Origin: a virus
Length of the DNA: 63,780 bases
Virus record (IMG/VR): IMGVR_UViG_3300030108_006260
Span: 1-63,780 of that record
Direction: 5' to 3' (one strand)
Below are positions 8,638 through 17,240 of this stretch, in pieces. A model generated the notes under the pieces. The model searched no databases and was not told where the DNA came from. It worked only from the letters and a program-made list of their open reading frames with translations. Made by a program: the position numbers and the translations under genes. The first letter of the stretch is position 1; each line of letters opens with the position of its first letter.

Positions 8638-8661
8638 AAGACTTTCTATTAGATGTATTGT

Positions 8662-8748
8662 TGGTAGATCTGGCAGGACTTGCACCTGCACTCCCGTGAG
8701 GGAACTGGGGTTTGAATCCAGCGAGTCTTCTAATTTCTCCACAGATCC
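8662..8748 (-). tRNA. tRNA-Leu (anticodon CAA)
   Basis: Class II cloverleaf: acceptor GGATCTG/CAGATCT, anticodon loop TTCAAAC, variable stem TCCC/GGGA, T-arm with loop TGCAAGT, encoded CCA. The D-loop lacks an obvious GG pair and the anticodon stem has one A-C mismatch. Confidence 0.85.
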
Positions 8749-8755
8749 TTGTCGG

Positions 8756-8843
8756 TAGGAACGGAGGGGCTCGAACCCTCAAGAGCCGTTAGGCTCACTA
8801 GATCCTTAGTCTAGCGTGTCTTCCAAAATTCCACCACGTTCCC
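8756..8843 (-). tRNA. tRNA-Leu (anticodon AAG)
   Basis: Class II cloverleaf: acceptor GGGAACG/CGTTCCT, anticodon stem CTAGA/TCTAG with loop CTAAGGA, variable stem, T-arm GAGGG/CCCTC. CCA is not fully encoded. Position 34 is A, which is unusual for bacterial Leu tRNA. Confidence 0.85.
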
Positions 8844-8844
8844 G

Positions 8845-8917
8845 TAGACCCACCAGGACTCGAACCTGGAACGAACCGGTTATGAGCCGGCGACTCTAAC
8901 CATTGAGCTATGGGTCC
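8845..8917 (-). tRNA. tRNA-Met (anticodon CAT)
   Basis: Standard cloverleaf: acceptor GGACCCA/TGGGTCT, anticodon loop CTCATAA, T-loop TTCGAGT. One nucleotide separates it from tRNA-Leu(AAG), so a polycistronic tRNA precursor is likely. CCA is not encoded. An Ile tRNA with lysidine cannot be excluded. Confidence 0.9.
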
Positions 8918-8945
8918 TTAAGCAAAGGTACTGTTACACAGATTA

Positions 8946-10061
8946 CTAGTCAGTGCAAGTTTCTGGCTGACTATTTTTCAAGGCAGCGAAAAGAACATCG
9001 TTTCGTGGACTGCCAGGGTGGTCAAAAAGACGACGGCGCCGGGCAAGAATTTCCCATTGTTCACGCCATTCTGGATCCGATGGAAGGTCCTTGAGAGCCA
9101 TTGCCTCCACAACAAATGCCTTACCCACGTCGCGAGCTTCGTTGGTGCTATGGAAGAGACCAGCCGCAGAAGCCTGGCGACAGACGTCATCTCGTCCCAT
9201 CTTGGAATACCGCTCTCTCCGGCTATCCACCTCGCCAGGACGGTACTGGACCTTGAGTTCGTTTTCCTCGAATTCATCATCTTCAAGCTCCTCGTCTGTG
9301 TAGGAGGAGTGCTTTAGCTCAGTCTTAGCCTCGTACACACGAAGAACTTCGAGGCGACACACACGAAGCTTTTCCGTTTCGTTCTTAGGAACAGAAACAG
9401 CATCCCTTGGGTTCACTTTGACGAGGATCATTGTGGGAGCCCACGACCGAGCGTATGCCGCAGTACCCACGTGGATGCCTGGCGCACACGACATATCTGG
9501 ATCATCGCACACCTTGTCCCGTTCCATCTCGATAACAGTGCCCGGATGGTACTGGAAGGTGTTTCCCGTGTGCTTGTCCCAGAGGTCGTCGTTCACGCCC
9601 TTGTAGGAAAGGAAATGACCATCAAGTGTGAGAGGGAATCCAGCCCTCTCCAGGAATCCGTAGAGCTGCTCCCGTGACCGATCTGAGGGGTTCTCTGAAA
9701 GGTTCGCAAGGAACTTTACGAAGGGTGCCACACTACGGCCCTGGGAACGAAGCTCTAGAATCTTGTCCACTAGGGCACCGTGAATAGGTTCTCCCCTCAC
9801 GGATACAATTCCGTGGGACACAGTTACATCACTCTCCATGAAGGGAGTAAACATATCTTCGATGCATTCCTCGATGTCTTCCCGGAGAATAGACAGAAGA
9901 CATTCTTCTTTCTCCTGGTCGGATCGTGGGACCCCATCAAGACCTTCAATGATGTTCCACACTTCCTCTGTCCGAATATCGTTCGGATGAAGAGTGTAGG
10001 GTTCTCCCCTCACAACAACTGTGAGAACATCTCCTGCGTACACATATCCAATTTCGCTCAT
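8946..10061 (-). CDS. rIIB: rIIB-like protein
   Basis: A 371-residue homologue of the T4 rIIB membrane-associated protein. The diagnostic block is LYGFLERAGFPLTLDGHFLS followed by YKGVNDDLWDKHTG, a region with conserved VIEMERDKVCDDPDMSC, and GIHVGTAAYA. T4 rIIB works with rIIA in lysis inhibition and exclusion, with an unclear mechanism. It follows the rIIA-like gene as in T4 and has its own promoter motif. An acidic insert (EELEDDEFEENE) is visible near residue 265. Confidence 0.85.
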   Translation of the reverse strand: MSEIGYVYAGDVLTVVVRGEPYTLHPNDIRTEEVWNIIEGLDGVPRSDQEKEECLLSILREDIEECIEDMFTPFMESDVTVSHGIVSVRGEPIHGALVDKILELRSQGRSVAPFVKFLANLSENPSDRSREQLYGFLERAGFPLTLDGHFLSYKGVNDDLWDKHTGNTFQYHPGTVIEMERDKVCDDPDMSCAPGIHVGTAAYARSWAPTMILVKVNPRDAVSVPKNETEKLRVCRLEVLRVYEAKTELKHSSYTDEELEDDEFEENELKVQYRPGEVDSRRERYSKMGRDDVCRQASAAGLFHSTNEARDVGKAFVVEAMALKDLPSDPEWREQWEILARRRRLFDHPGSPRNDVLFAALKNSQPETCTD

Positions 10062-10100
10062 ATTATTTATTTCCTGGTAAGGAGTACCTTTTCTCTTCTC

Positions 10101-10117
10101 TTACTATCAGAAGGGTT
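10101..10117 (-). promoter_or_regulatory. phage 17-bp promoter motif
   Basis: Minus-strand AACCCTTCTGATAGTAA lies 39 nt upstream of the rIIB-like ATG, with a purine-rich leader in between. Confidence 0.75.
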
Positions 10118-12227
10118 ACATCCCTGCTTCTCGTTCAATCACGTAGTGCATGTAGTCAGAAACCTCGCTGTCACGCCATGAAACACGGAAGTACTTCAGT
10201 AGTGGGAACATACCAACAATACTTCCTTCAAGGAAGGGAGTAACTTCTCCCACCAATTCCCGGTTTCCGAACATTTTTTGTAGGAATTCCATGCGGAGTG
10301 CTGTGTTGTGGTTATTATTAATTTCTTCTAGGTCAGAAGCAATAGAATAAAAACGAGGGGCAGCCTCGACCATGTCCGAGGATTCAATGTAATCTCGAAT
10401 CTTAAGCAGGTGGTCCGTTTCTGGGAAGCATCCGGTGTCAAATCCTTCGCTACGGATCATACTCCGACGTTTGTTGCAGTATACCAAGCTCTTCCGGGCC
10501 CACTCCATATCAGGGGAAGTCCACCGATCCCACACAGCCTTTTTAAGGACAGGGCCAAGGAGCTTCCAGTTCTTTGACTTTTCGAACTTACCGAGACGGG
10601 AGGAACGAACTACAACAAAAGAGAAGTCTTTGGGGACAACACCGTTGTTCTTTAGATCATCAAGATAATCCCGTACGTTCTCTAGGGTCATGTAACAGAT
10701 AATAGTTCCGTCACTGTCCTCTACTTCAATCTGATTACGGTAGAGCTTGACGTAGCAACCACTATCGTTACTCACGTCAACGTCTGACTCTTCCACTTTA
10801 TCGGAGGTGACACGATACACCTGTACTGCTTTGGTGGACTTACGAGTAGACTTACTCTTTTTCTTCGGCGGCCTAGGCAAAGAAGCTACGGACTTCACTT
10901 GCTTTGCGGAGATACCAAGGACAGAGAGGATTTCGCGGTACTCCCGTGCCGTCTCAGGAACCAGAAGGACACTACTCACCCTGGACTTGTTTGCTCCGTG
11001 AAATCGGAGATACCTTCGAAGATGGTAGGGTGCCGATTTACAGTCCGAAAGGTAGAACTCCGTATCGGCGGAAAGATCCCTGGCAGTCAGGCACGAAGTG
11101 GTACTTACACTGTAGGAGTCCTTCGAAAAGGAATAAGATACCGAAAGTTCCTTGGCTACTTTTTGTAGGTGCTTAGGGAAAAAGTCAAAGTTCCTGGGAA
11201 TCTTCCTTCCATGCCAGGTCAGACAGTCGTCAATAAGACCCCCTAGGGACACATAGGACTCAATCCCATAGTGGGATGCTTCCCAGAACGTCTTACAACC
11301 AGAAAGCTTTTCCTGGAAGACACTGAGGATTTCTTCATAGAGATCCTCAAAAATCTGATTGACGTTGTTGATCGACGCGTCAGTCCAAGAGATGTTTTCA
11401 CGGGAAGGAGTCACCGCAAACGTTCCAATGGGAAAGAAGTAAACCAAGTCAACACACTTGAGTAGCTTCTTGACTACTGGGCTGAATTTGCTCTGTACCT
11501 CAATAGGATATTCAACATTACCCATTACCGCAGTGGAGTTTGCGTTCCGGGTCTTACGGTAAAGGAACCATCCCTCTCCATCTAGGTGGGGCTCTTTGTA
11601 CGTGTCAGGCTCGAAGTTCGACTTTCCGTACAAGGTAGGTTGAACAGGGAAAGGACGCAGGACCTCTCGGGCTTCTTGCTCGAATGTATAGAAATCTTCA
11701 GAATCTACTGGGAAGGAGATCTCAAGACCATTGGGTTCATCCGAGTTTACCTTAGAGACCGAGATTACTTCAGGAATTCCTTCGGTGCCAAGAATCATGG
11801 AGTAGGTTCGCTTCTCTCCATTGTAGTAAGAGATCACCGTAAAGTTATCGGTGTAAGCGAAGGGACTCTTAGACCCAAGACCAAAACAACCAATCTGGTC
11901 GTTGCTTTCCTGTTTGGTGGACCGCATGACAGTACGGTACAGATTCATCACGTCATCGTGAGAGAGCCCCGTTCCGTAGTCCCGGATCTTGAACCAAGGT
12001 TTGACTCGGTTCGGAAGAAAAAGGTCGAAGGGTGCATCTTGCTTGTCTGCCATCTGGTGGGCATCGATAGCGTTACACGCTAGCTCACGGATGATTGCTC
12101 GGATCTTATTAGAGTACAGACCGTGAGTTAGAACAGCAAAGGTGTGCCGGGTCTGGTCAACCGTGAACTGTGCACGCTCGAACTGCTTTGAGACCTGGGT
12201 GGTACTTGTAGTGTTAGGTACTTGCAT
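10116..12227 (-). CDS. rIIA: rIIA-like GHKL ATPase
   Basis: A 703-residue homologue of T4 rIIA, similar in length to the 725-residue T4 protein. The N-terminal GHKL (Hsp90-type) ATP-binding fold shows motif N1 IRELACNAIDAH (near residue 46), N2 KIRDYGTGLS and a glycine loop IGCFGLGSKSPFAYTDN. It probably acts at the membrane with the rIIB-like product next door. A promoter and its own leader precede the ATG. Confidence 0.9.
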   Translation of the reverse strand: MQVPNTTSTTQVSKQFERAQFTVDQTRHTFAVLTHGLYSNKIRAIIRELACNAIDAHQMADKQDAPFDLFLPNRVKPWFKIRDYGTGLSHDDVMNLYRTVMRSTKQESNDQIGCFGLGSKSPFAYTDNFTVISYYNGEKRTYSMILGTEGIPEVISVSKVNSDEPNGLEISFPVDSEDFYTFEQEAREVLRPFPVQPTLYGKSNFEPDTYKEPHLDGEGWFLYRKTRNANSTAVMGNVEYPIEVQSKFSPVVKKLLKCVDLVYFFPIGTFAVTPSRENISWTDASINNVNQIFEDLYEEILSVFQEKLSGCKTFWEASHYGIESYVSLGGLIDDCLTWHGRKIPRNFDFFPKHLQKVAKELSVSYSFSKDSYSVSTTSCLTARDLSADTEFYLSDCKSAPYHLRRYLRFHGANKSRVSSVLLVPETAREYREILSVLGISAKQVKSVASLPRPPKKKSKSTRKSTKAVQVYRVTSDKVEESDVDVSNDSGCYVKLYRNQIEVEDSDGTIICYMTLENVRDYLDDLKNNGVVPKDFSFVVVRSSRLGKFEKSKNWKLLGPVLKKAVWDRWTSPDMEWARKSLVYCNKRRSMIRSEGFDTGCFPETDHLLKIRDYIESSDMVEAAPRFYSIASDLEEINNNHNTALRMEFLQKMFGNRELVGEVTPFLEGSIVGMFPLLKYFRVSWRDSEVSDYMHYVIEREAGM

Positions 12228-12258
12228 TTTTACTCCTGAGCCTTCTGTGGCTCGTCAT

Positions 12259-12275
12259 CTACTATGAGAAGGGTT
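12259..12275 (-). promoter_or_regulatory. phage 17-bp promoter motif
   Basis: Minus-strand AACCCTTCTCATAGTAG lies 31 nt upstream of the rIIA-like ATG. Perfect consensus. Confidence 0.8.
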
Positions 12276-12699
12276 ACGTCTTGGTCTTCTTCTTTATAAA
12301 GACCTGCCCGTCTATAATCTTCAGCGGGTTTTTATGAGTATGCCTCTCTCCTTTGAATAATAGAACGAGAGACTTGCCTTTCTCTCTATCTATACTCTTT
12401 AGGCACTTCCTTCGGATCCTTTTCCGAACAGCTTCAGTGTCTATTCCCCTATCCCGGAGAACTTTATACCACTGCCTAGTGGTCTTATCCTGCTTTGAAC
12501 TATTGCAGGATAGACAGCAAGTCACAAGGTTAGAAGGGTCATCGTTCCTTCCGTGTGACTTGCAGTCCTTTACGTGGTCCAGAGTTAGTTTCTCTGAACT
12601 TCCACAATACACGCACTCAAAGTCATCTCTATGATAAATTGCTAGTCTCTTGGAGACGGGCAACCAGCTTGACCCTGACTTTGCTGGCGTAATAAACAC
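12274..12699 (-). CDS. HNH endonuclease
   Basis: A 141-residue HNH nuclease: CVYCG (zinc ligands), LTLDHVKDCKSHG (the H-N-H core His), NLVTCCLSCNSSK (second zinc pair and Asn). It looks like a free-standing homing-type or packaging-type HNH. It lies immediately upstream of the rIIA-like gene, a common insertion pattern for mobile HNH genes. It starts with GTG. Confidence 0.85.
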   Translation of the reverse strand: MFITPAKSGSSWLPVSKRLAIYHRDDFECVYCGSSEKLTLDHVKDCKSHGRNDDPSNLVTCCLSCNSSKQDKTTRQWYKVLRDRGIDTEAVRKRIRRKCLKSIDREKGKSLVLLFKGERHTHKNPLKIIDGQVFIKKKTKT

Positions 12700-12700
12700 G

Positions 12701-12922
12701 TTATGCCCAGAAGAAGGGACGGTGCAGGTGCTGTAGGTCCCCTCGGATCTTTTCCTCTAGGACAGCACGAGCATCCTTTGTGGTCCGGGTCGTGAAGGTA
12801 ACGCACATTCCGCGAGTAGGACGGTACTGGTTGCGTACACGCGCCTTCCCTACCACCCTGTCATTACGCACAGCTTCATAAACTCGAACGTTGTCTTGGA
12901 CCTTTTCAATTACTTCAATCAT
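12701..12922 (-). CDS. small hypothetical protein
   Basis: A 73-residue basic protein, alternating beta-type residues in the first half (VRVYEAVRNDRVVGKARVR). Function unknown. Its stop is just upstream of the HNH GTG start. Confidence 0.7.
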   Translation of the reverse strand: MIEVIEKVQDNVRVYEAVRNDRVVGKARVRNQYRPTRGMCVTFTTRTTKDARAVLEEKIRGDLQHLHRPFFWA

Positions 12923-12979
12923 GGTTTCTCCATATTTGGTGATATTCCCGAGTAGTCCCGAGGACCCCTCTTTACAGAG

Positions 12980-13264
12980 CTAGATGAACTCAGTACCTGG
13001 GAATGCTTTTTCGCAGTCCCAATCGTCAGGAAGCCAACTAGGCTTATCCTTTTTATTTTCATCGAATCGGGGATTAGAAGGATTGAGGCCATGCGTGTAG
13101 ACCCAGTCACACTCATCACTGCCACAGAAATAGGTCATCGCAGAAAAGCATCCCCAGCAACTCATCCAGGTACCGTCTCCGCGTTGCCACGTGTGGCAAG
13201 AATCCGAGCAGTCTACGTTCTCATGTCCACACCGGGGGCAGCAAACTTCTTCAGTTTTTTCCAT
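12980..13264 (-). CDS. Cys-rich zinc-ribbon-like protein
   Basis: A 94-residue protein with CPRCGHENVDC and CWGC pairs followed by CGSDECDW, consistent with one or two zinc-binding sites. Function unknown. It overlaps the end of the DnaJ-domain gene by 14 nt. Confidence 0.75.
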   Translation of the reverse strand: MEKTEEVCCPRCGHENVDCSDSCHTWQRGDGTWMSCWGCFSAMTYFCGSDECDWVYTHGLNPSNPRFDENKKDKPSWLPDDWDCEKAFPGTEFI

Positions 13265-13970
13265 TGTTCATAACTTTCGAAATTTCATTAAAGGCGTGAT
13301 TTATTTCCTTAAATCTTTTTTCCGAGTCAGGATTGTTCTTGTTCCTATCAGGGTGATGTTCGAATGCAAGTTTTTTGAACTTCTTCTTTATGGTAGAGAA
13401 CTTGTTTCCTGCCTTAGCACCTAGAACCGCATAATACGAAAGTATCCCTGTGGTTTTCCTTCTCCTGGTACTTTTACTGCCTGTATTCTTACTTCTGTTC
13501 CCGGTATTCTTCTTTTTCTTTTTCTTTTTGGTACGGGGTCTCGGAGGAACGTATTCGCCCTTCAAGACTTTTTCATACAAAGATCTTTCTTCCTCGGTGA
13601 CTCCGTTTATCTTTTCCCAGTTTATTCGCCTGTCGGAAATAAACCCAGTACGTACTTTACTGACCTTGGCAGGAAGGGGGTCTGTTGTTATAGGAGGAAG
13701 ATGCCCAGTAGGTTCCTCGTACCGCTTTGCACGATAAAAGTTACGAGCATGAAGCCATAGCAGCATCTTAGTGGAAGAAAAAGGTACCCCTCCCTTTATC
13801 CTTACCCATGTAAGTGTAGGGTCAATACTCACATCTTCTATATGAACCCATAGATGTGAGTAAAAGTCTCCTTCGTTCCCCTGAAATATTATGGGGGAAT
13901 TTTTACTTATGAGGAATAGGCTGTCACCAGGGACTAGGAGAAAGGGTAGTGTGTTTACTACCTTTGTCAC
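13251..13970 (-). CDS. DnaJ-domain protein
   Basis: A 239-residue protein with a C-terminal J domain (residues ~180-232: YYAVLGAKAG, then FEHHPDRNKN with the HPD motif that activates Hsp70). The J domain at the C-terminus, after a Lys-rich linker (KKKKKKK near 150), is reversed relative to classical DnaJ. The N-terminal 140 residues are unassigned. It may recruit host DnaK to a phage process. Starts with GTG. Confidence 0.85.
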   Translation of the reverse strand: MTKVVNTLPFLLVPGDSLFLISKNSPIIFQGNEGDFYSHLWVHIEDVSIDPTLTWVRIKGGVPFSSTKMLLWLHARNFYRAKRYEEPTGHLPPITTDPLPAKVSKVRTGFISDRRINWEKINGVTEEERSLYEKVLKGEYVPPRPRTKKKKKKKNTGNRSKNTGSKSTRRRKTTGILSYYAVLGAKAGNKFSTIKKKFKKLAFEHHPDRNKNNPDSEKRFKEINHAFNEISKVMNNGKN

Positions 13971-13977
13971 TTAGTTC

Positions 13978-14253
13978 CTAACCGTACGGCCACTGGCTTC
14001 TTTTCGGGGGCTTTGTGTCCGAAGGAGGAGGCGGTTCGCTCTTTATCTTTAGCATCTTCTTGAGCTGAACAATAACCCTGGCGCACTCCTCCGCGCGCAC
14101 GAGAAAAAGCTCAGAAGCTTCATTATCAAACTTCTGTACTTCTCGTGCCTGTTTCATATGTCGTTCTCGATCGTCAGTGAGCCTCCCCAGGATAAACCTG
14201 AGGGTAAACTCGTCGAGAGGAGGTCTCCAAGAATCCATGTCTTTAAATATCAT
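13978..14253 (-). CDS. hypothetical protein
   Basis: A 91-residue protein starting at the ATG (14251-14253) that follows the stop of the 30-residue membrane peptide gene by 5 nt. Helical and charged, with a Pro-rich tail (PPPPSDTKPPK). Function unknown. Confidence 0.65.
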   Translation of the reverse strand: MIFKDMDSWRPPLDEFTLRFILGRLTDDRERHMKQAREVQKFDNEASELFLVRAEECARVIVQLKKMLKIKSEPPPPSDTKPPKRSQWPYG

Positions 14254-14258
14254 TTCTG

Positions 14259-14351
14259 CTAACAGCTTCCCAGTCCAACAGCCACAAATATGACACAAAC
14301 GACCATAGTAAAGGTGAAAAAGTCCTGAGACGCGTCGTTCTCTACGTACAT
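14259..14351 (-). CDS. small membrane peptide (30 aa)
   Basis: A 31-codon frame with AAGGG 7 nt upstream of its ATG. The product has one hydrophobic stretch (FTFTMVVCVIFVAVGLGS) that can span a membrane. It couples to the next gene, whose ATG follows its stop closely. Called from ribosome site and context. Confidence 0.5.
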   Translation of the reverse strand: MYVENDASQDFFTFTMVVCVIFVAVGLGSC

Positions 14352-14360
14352 AAACAACCC

Positions 14361-15074
14361 TTATCCTAGTTTCATGTGCTCAGGAGTACGTTGCCGCAGG
14401 TCTACGTTTTCCCCGGCACGCTTACCTCGCTCGTAGGCATCGGGGTGGACAGTGGTTCTTGTCTTCTTCTGCTTGAGTCCTCCAAGGACTTCATTAATGT
14501 GTGCCAGGGCTGCCTCGTGCTTCTGGTTGATTCGCTCGATGGCATGGGATACCAGGACGATTTCATCTTTACTAGAACTATTAATGATGTCGTCTTGTGC
14601 CTCCTTCTTGGCCTCGTGGAGCCTACGTGAGACAACAGAAACAACCCCAGCCCGAAATGACGTAAGCCACCTCTTTCCGGGATTGTTACGACGAGAAGAC
14701 TCCAGAAGAGTAAGGCGGTCTACTTCTTTTGCTACATGTGCGTACATGGTACGAACAAGAATAATATCCGAAGGAATTCCGTACACCTCCACAACAACTC
14801 CGGTGCGGGTCCGGGACCGGACAGCTACGCATCCGTTGACTTCGGCTACCACATTAGCGAGAACGCTTTTCCATCGAGAAAGTCTCTTTCCTCCATGAAA
14901 CAGGACATCATCCTCGATATCGTCCTCGTTATCTTCAAGCATCTCTTGGCTAATCTGATACTGCTGCATCAGTTTTTGTGCTTGTTTGAATGCGTTTGCC
15001 GCCTCATTAACGTTGGAGTTACCGTTGGACAGGGACAACAGACGTTGGATTTTGTTTAGGATCTCTTCATTCAT
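14361..15074 (-). CDS. DUF2786-domain protein
   Basis: A 237-residue protein. The N-terminal 45 residues (ILNKIQRLLSLSNGNSNVNE, then AQKLMQQYQIS) match DUF2786, a helical domain common in phage and plasmid proteins of unknown role. The following region, with VVAEVNGCVAV and FRAGVVSVVSRRL, matches the domain usually fused to it. Preceded by its own promoter motif. Confidence 0.85.
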   Translation of the reverse strand: MNEEILNKIQRLLSLSNGNSNVNEAANAFKQAQKLMQQYQISQEMLEDNEDDIEDDVLFHGGKRLSRWKSVLANVVAEVNGCVAVRSRTRTGVVVEVYGIPSDIILVRTMYAHVAKEVDRLTLLESSRRNNPGKRWLTSFRAGVVSVVSRRLHEAKKEAQDDIINSSSKDEIVLVSHAIERINQKHEAALAHINEVLGGLKQKKTRTTVHPDAYERGKRAGENVDLRQRTPEHMKLG

Positions 15075-15102
15075 CTTACTATCTCCTCTGGGAGTCAGGT
15101 TA

Positions 15103-15119
15103 CTACTATGTGAAGGGTT
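15103..15119 (-). promoter_or_regulatory. phage 17-bp promoter motif
   Basis: Minus-strand AACCCTTCACATAGTAG lies 28 nt upstream of the DUF2786 gene start. Confidence 0.75.
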
Positions 15120-15720
15120 AAGATGGTCCTGTTGTCTTCTCCCATGACTTCAAAAATGATGAGATCTGTTCCCTTCCAACCGGGTTTGATGTGTGTATTG
15201 TATACGAGGGTACGATATCTGTCTGCTCAGATAGCCACCTGAGAAACTCCATAGTAGTTAGGGTCTCTCCCGACACAGAGACGCCAAGGTCGTGGTCTAA
15301 CGCCATGAGACTAGGGCTTCCCCACAACTGAACGTAGTACTTGGCTTGTTGAGGAGTAGTGGCCCACACGTATTCTTTTCTCTCCCAGTACGGATCGAAG
15401 TCTACGGGACTACGTACATCGTCCAGCCAGAGGTTCCACGATCGTGTATGCGGCTCCTCTTCATCACCAATCAGTGTGAGTATCCCGTATTCCACGATTT
15501 GAAGGCTGTCTTCCAGATCGTACGAATACAGTATGGCGTCTCGGAGGAACCTAAATTCCTTAGCTCCTTCACCCAGATAGAGTAGAACTTCTCTATTATC
15601 CGTACGCCCCTGGTCATCCAGGAGACATGAATATCCCGTCTCGAACACCCTGTACCTATCATCAGATACCTTGTGAATCACAATGACGTTGTCAGCGGAC
15701 ACTATTCGTCTCCAGGGCAC
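15118..15720 (-). CDS. cyclic-phosphate-processing receiver (cREC) domain protein
   Basis: A 200-residue protein whose C-terminal half (97-195) is a receiver-like cREC domain: LWLDDVRSP (Asp100/Asp101), then SLMALDHDLG (Asp residues 142 and 144) and HTSNPVGRE (176-184). This domain has been proposed from comparative genomics to process RNA 2',3'-cyclic phosphates and is linked to RNA-repair gene sets. The N-terminal 95 residues are unassigned. It overlaps the lipoprotein gene by 19 nt and starts with GTG. Confidence 0.8.
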   Translation of the reverse strand: MPWRRIVSADNVIVIHKVSDDRYRVFETGYSCLLDDQGRTDNREVLLYLGEGAKEFRFLRDAILYSYDLEDSLQIVEYGILTLIGDEEEPHTRSWNLWLDDVRSPVDFDPYWERKEYVWATTPQQAKYYVQLWGSPSLMALDHDLGVSVSGETLTTMEFLRWLSEQTDIVPSYTIHTSNPVGREQISSFLKSWEKTTGPS

Positions 15721-15890
15721 ATGTCAGGAATACACTCGCATACCCTGTAGTGTTCTCCCTCTTCGTAGGAGGCTACAAGATGTTCACCACACATTTCCGT
15801 ACAGTCCAGGAAATCCATAGGAACTGCTTCCTGATACTTAGGCTGTGTGCATCCTATGAGGAATAACGGGAGAATTTTAATATACTTCAT
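15702..15890 (-). CDS. small Cys-rich lipoprotein
   Basis: A 62-residue precursor with a signal peptide and lipobox (LFLIGC, Cys14). The mature part has six further Cys and is similar in plan to the lipoprotein at 59837-60022. It should be anchored in the inner or outer membrane, perhaps acting in superinfection exclusion or lysis. Confidence 0.75.
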   Translation of the reverse strand: MKYIKILPLFLIGCTQPKYQEAVPMDFLDCTEMCGEHLVASYEEGEHYRVCECIPDMCPGDE

Positions 15891-15894
15891 AACT

Positions 15895-16443
15895 TTACTC
15901 TACCAAATAGGAGGTATTTCCTTCCAAGAAGCTAAGTAGCTGGGCGTCACCAGAGAACTTAGCATCAATGGTTCTTTTCTTCATGACTTTGTGAGCAAAG
16001 AGGCGATGCCACCCATCGAGTACTTCTGGTACCATGAAAGTCATGTCTTCAGTAGCAAAGCATCCTACCTCCACTGGCCAGTATAGCACAGAGGGGTTCT
16101 TGATCATGTAACGAATACGTGCTGCATGCCACTCCGCAGAAGGACGTTTTCCTTCGAGCATAAGAGTATCGTAGGGTACGTCCGTATCTTCCTGTGGCTC
16201 TACTTTCTGTAGTACCATGTCTAAAGAAAATCCGCATCCCCACGGATCTTTTACTGGACTTGCGTCGTACAGTCGGTCTACTAGAAGGGATGATACTTCA
16301 TCAACTTCTGCCTCCAGAACGTTAATTTCAACTAGTCCTACTGCAATGGTTATCGCTTCTTCAGGTGTGGGTGCTTGAACTACCTTATCTATTACATCGT
16401 CTTCTGCTACTAATGTCACTAAGAAACTAGTCATCTTCGTCAT
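15895..16443 (-). CDS. ParB-like domain protein
   Basis: A 182-residue protein with PEVLDGWHRLFAHKVM (near residues 138-153), the DGxHRL motif of ParB-like/sulfiredoxin-fold proteins, preceded by a partner strand (LYWPVEVG). It is distantly related at most to the 1390-2058 product. The promoter motif at 16452-16468 leaves an 8-nt leader before the ATG. Confidence 0.7.
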   Translation of the reverse strand: MTKMTSFLVTLVAEDDVIDKVVQAPTPEEAITIAVGLVEINVLEAEVDEVSSLLVDRLYDASPVKDPWGCGFSLDMVLQKVEPQEDTDVPYDTLMLEGKRPSAEWHAARIRYMIKNPSVLYWPVEVGCFATEDMTFMVPEVLDGWHRLFAHKVMKKRTIDAKFSGDAQLLSFLEGNTSYLVE

Positions 16444-16783
16444 CGTGTTCCCTACTATCAGTAGGGTCGCTCTTGGAGGTGTCCTTAAAGTACTGGAGGT
16501 CTAGGTGGAAGAAAATAACCTCCTCTACCCCTACTGAGGCATGCTCCTCGATAAGGGGAACGAGCTTTTCTACGATCTCATACCGTATCCTAGCACGCTG
16601 CTTTAGCTTCCTCACCTTCAGAAGACCCTCTACTCTCCAGTTTGTGGTACCCCCAACTACACGAAGGGTCTCAAACTCTGAAGGAACACCCTTGAGTTTG
16701 GTGTGTAGTCGTCCGGGAAAGGAATCGAGCTTTATGTTGGCGCCAAAGGACGCCCACATTCTTTCCTTAGTTGGATCGGGCAT
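16427..16783 (-). CDS. hypothetical protein
   Basis: A 118-residue protein with an acidic tail (REHDDEDD). The ATG at 16783 overlaps the upstream gene end by 17 nt and is preferred to an earlier in-frame codon. Its last codons contain the promoter for the ParB-like gene. Confidence 0.7.
   Translation of the reverse strand: MPDPTKERMWASFGANIKLDSFPGRLHTKLKGVPSEFETLRVVGGTTNWRVEGLLKVRKLKQRARIRYEIVEKLVPLIEEHASVGVEEVIFFHLDLQYFKDTSKSDPTDSREHDDEDD
16452..16468 (-). promoter_or_regulatory. phage 17-bp promoter motif (variant)
   Basis: Minus-strand GACCCTACTGATAGTAG, embedded in the coding end of the 16427-16783 gene and 8 nt upstream of the ATG at 16443. Confidence 0.65.
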
Positions 16784-17240
16784 TTGTATACTTGGAGAAG
16801 AAGGCTTCCTCCTCTCCTCGATCTTTAAGCCCAAGAAACACGCGGGTCAGACCACCCTCATATTCGTCCTTATGCTCTTCTATGTAGGACTTAACTTCGG
16901 TTGCGGTACCTCTGAATAGGGGCTGTTTCGTTTCCGTATCCCACACATCTTCAACAATGGTAACGCCACGGGATGACCTTGTTCTCGTATCAAAGTTAAA
17001 GACTCCGTACTCTGGCTTAGGGTAGTCTGGGACTTCCATGGTAGGAAGGTCCAGGCCACATAGACGAAAAGCCTCTACAACTTCTTCCCGCTCCAGTATA
17101 GGAATAACTTTTTCACTATTCTCTAGGGGAGCGTAGCCGTGGACGGCTGCCATCACAGAAGCGCCTCCTACAGAGGGGTGGTTAATCTCCCAGAAGAGCC
17201 TAAGCAACGCCAGTCGGATGGTATCTCTATCAATCTTCAT
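16767..17240 (-). CDS. hypothetical protein
   Basis: A 157-residue protein of unknown function. It overlaps the stop of the ATP-grasp gene by 4 nt (ATGA type) and is presumably made from the same transcript. Confidence 0.75.
   Translation of the reverse strand: MKIDRDTIRLALLRLFWEINHPSVGGASVMAAVHGYAPLENSEKVIPILEREEVVEAFRLCGLDLPTMEVPDYPKPEYGVFNFDTRTRSSRGVTIVEDVWDTETKQPLFRGTATEVKSYIEEHKDEYEGGLTRVFLGLKDRGEEEAFFSKYTNARSN

Noticed and set aside
8640-8742. Upstream extension of the small membrane protein at 8359-8637
   Set aside because: It lies in the tRNA-Leu(CAA) gene, so the ATG at 8637 is used.
13450-13737. Plus-strand hydrophobic frame opposite the DnaJ-domain gene
   Set aside because: It is the complement of the Lys-rich linker and of the coding strand; no ribosome site, so a shadow frame.
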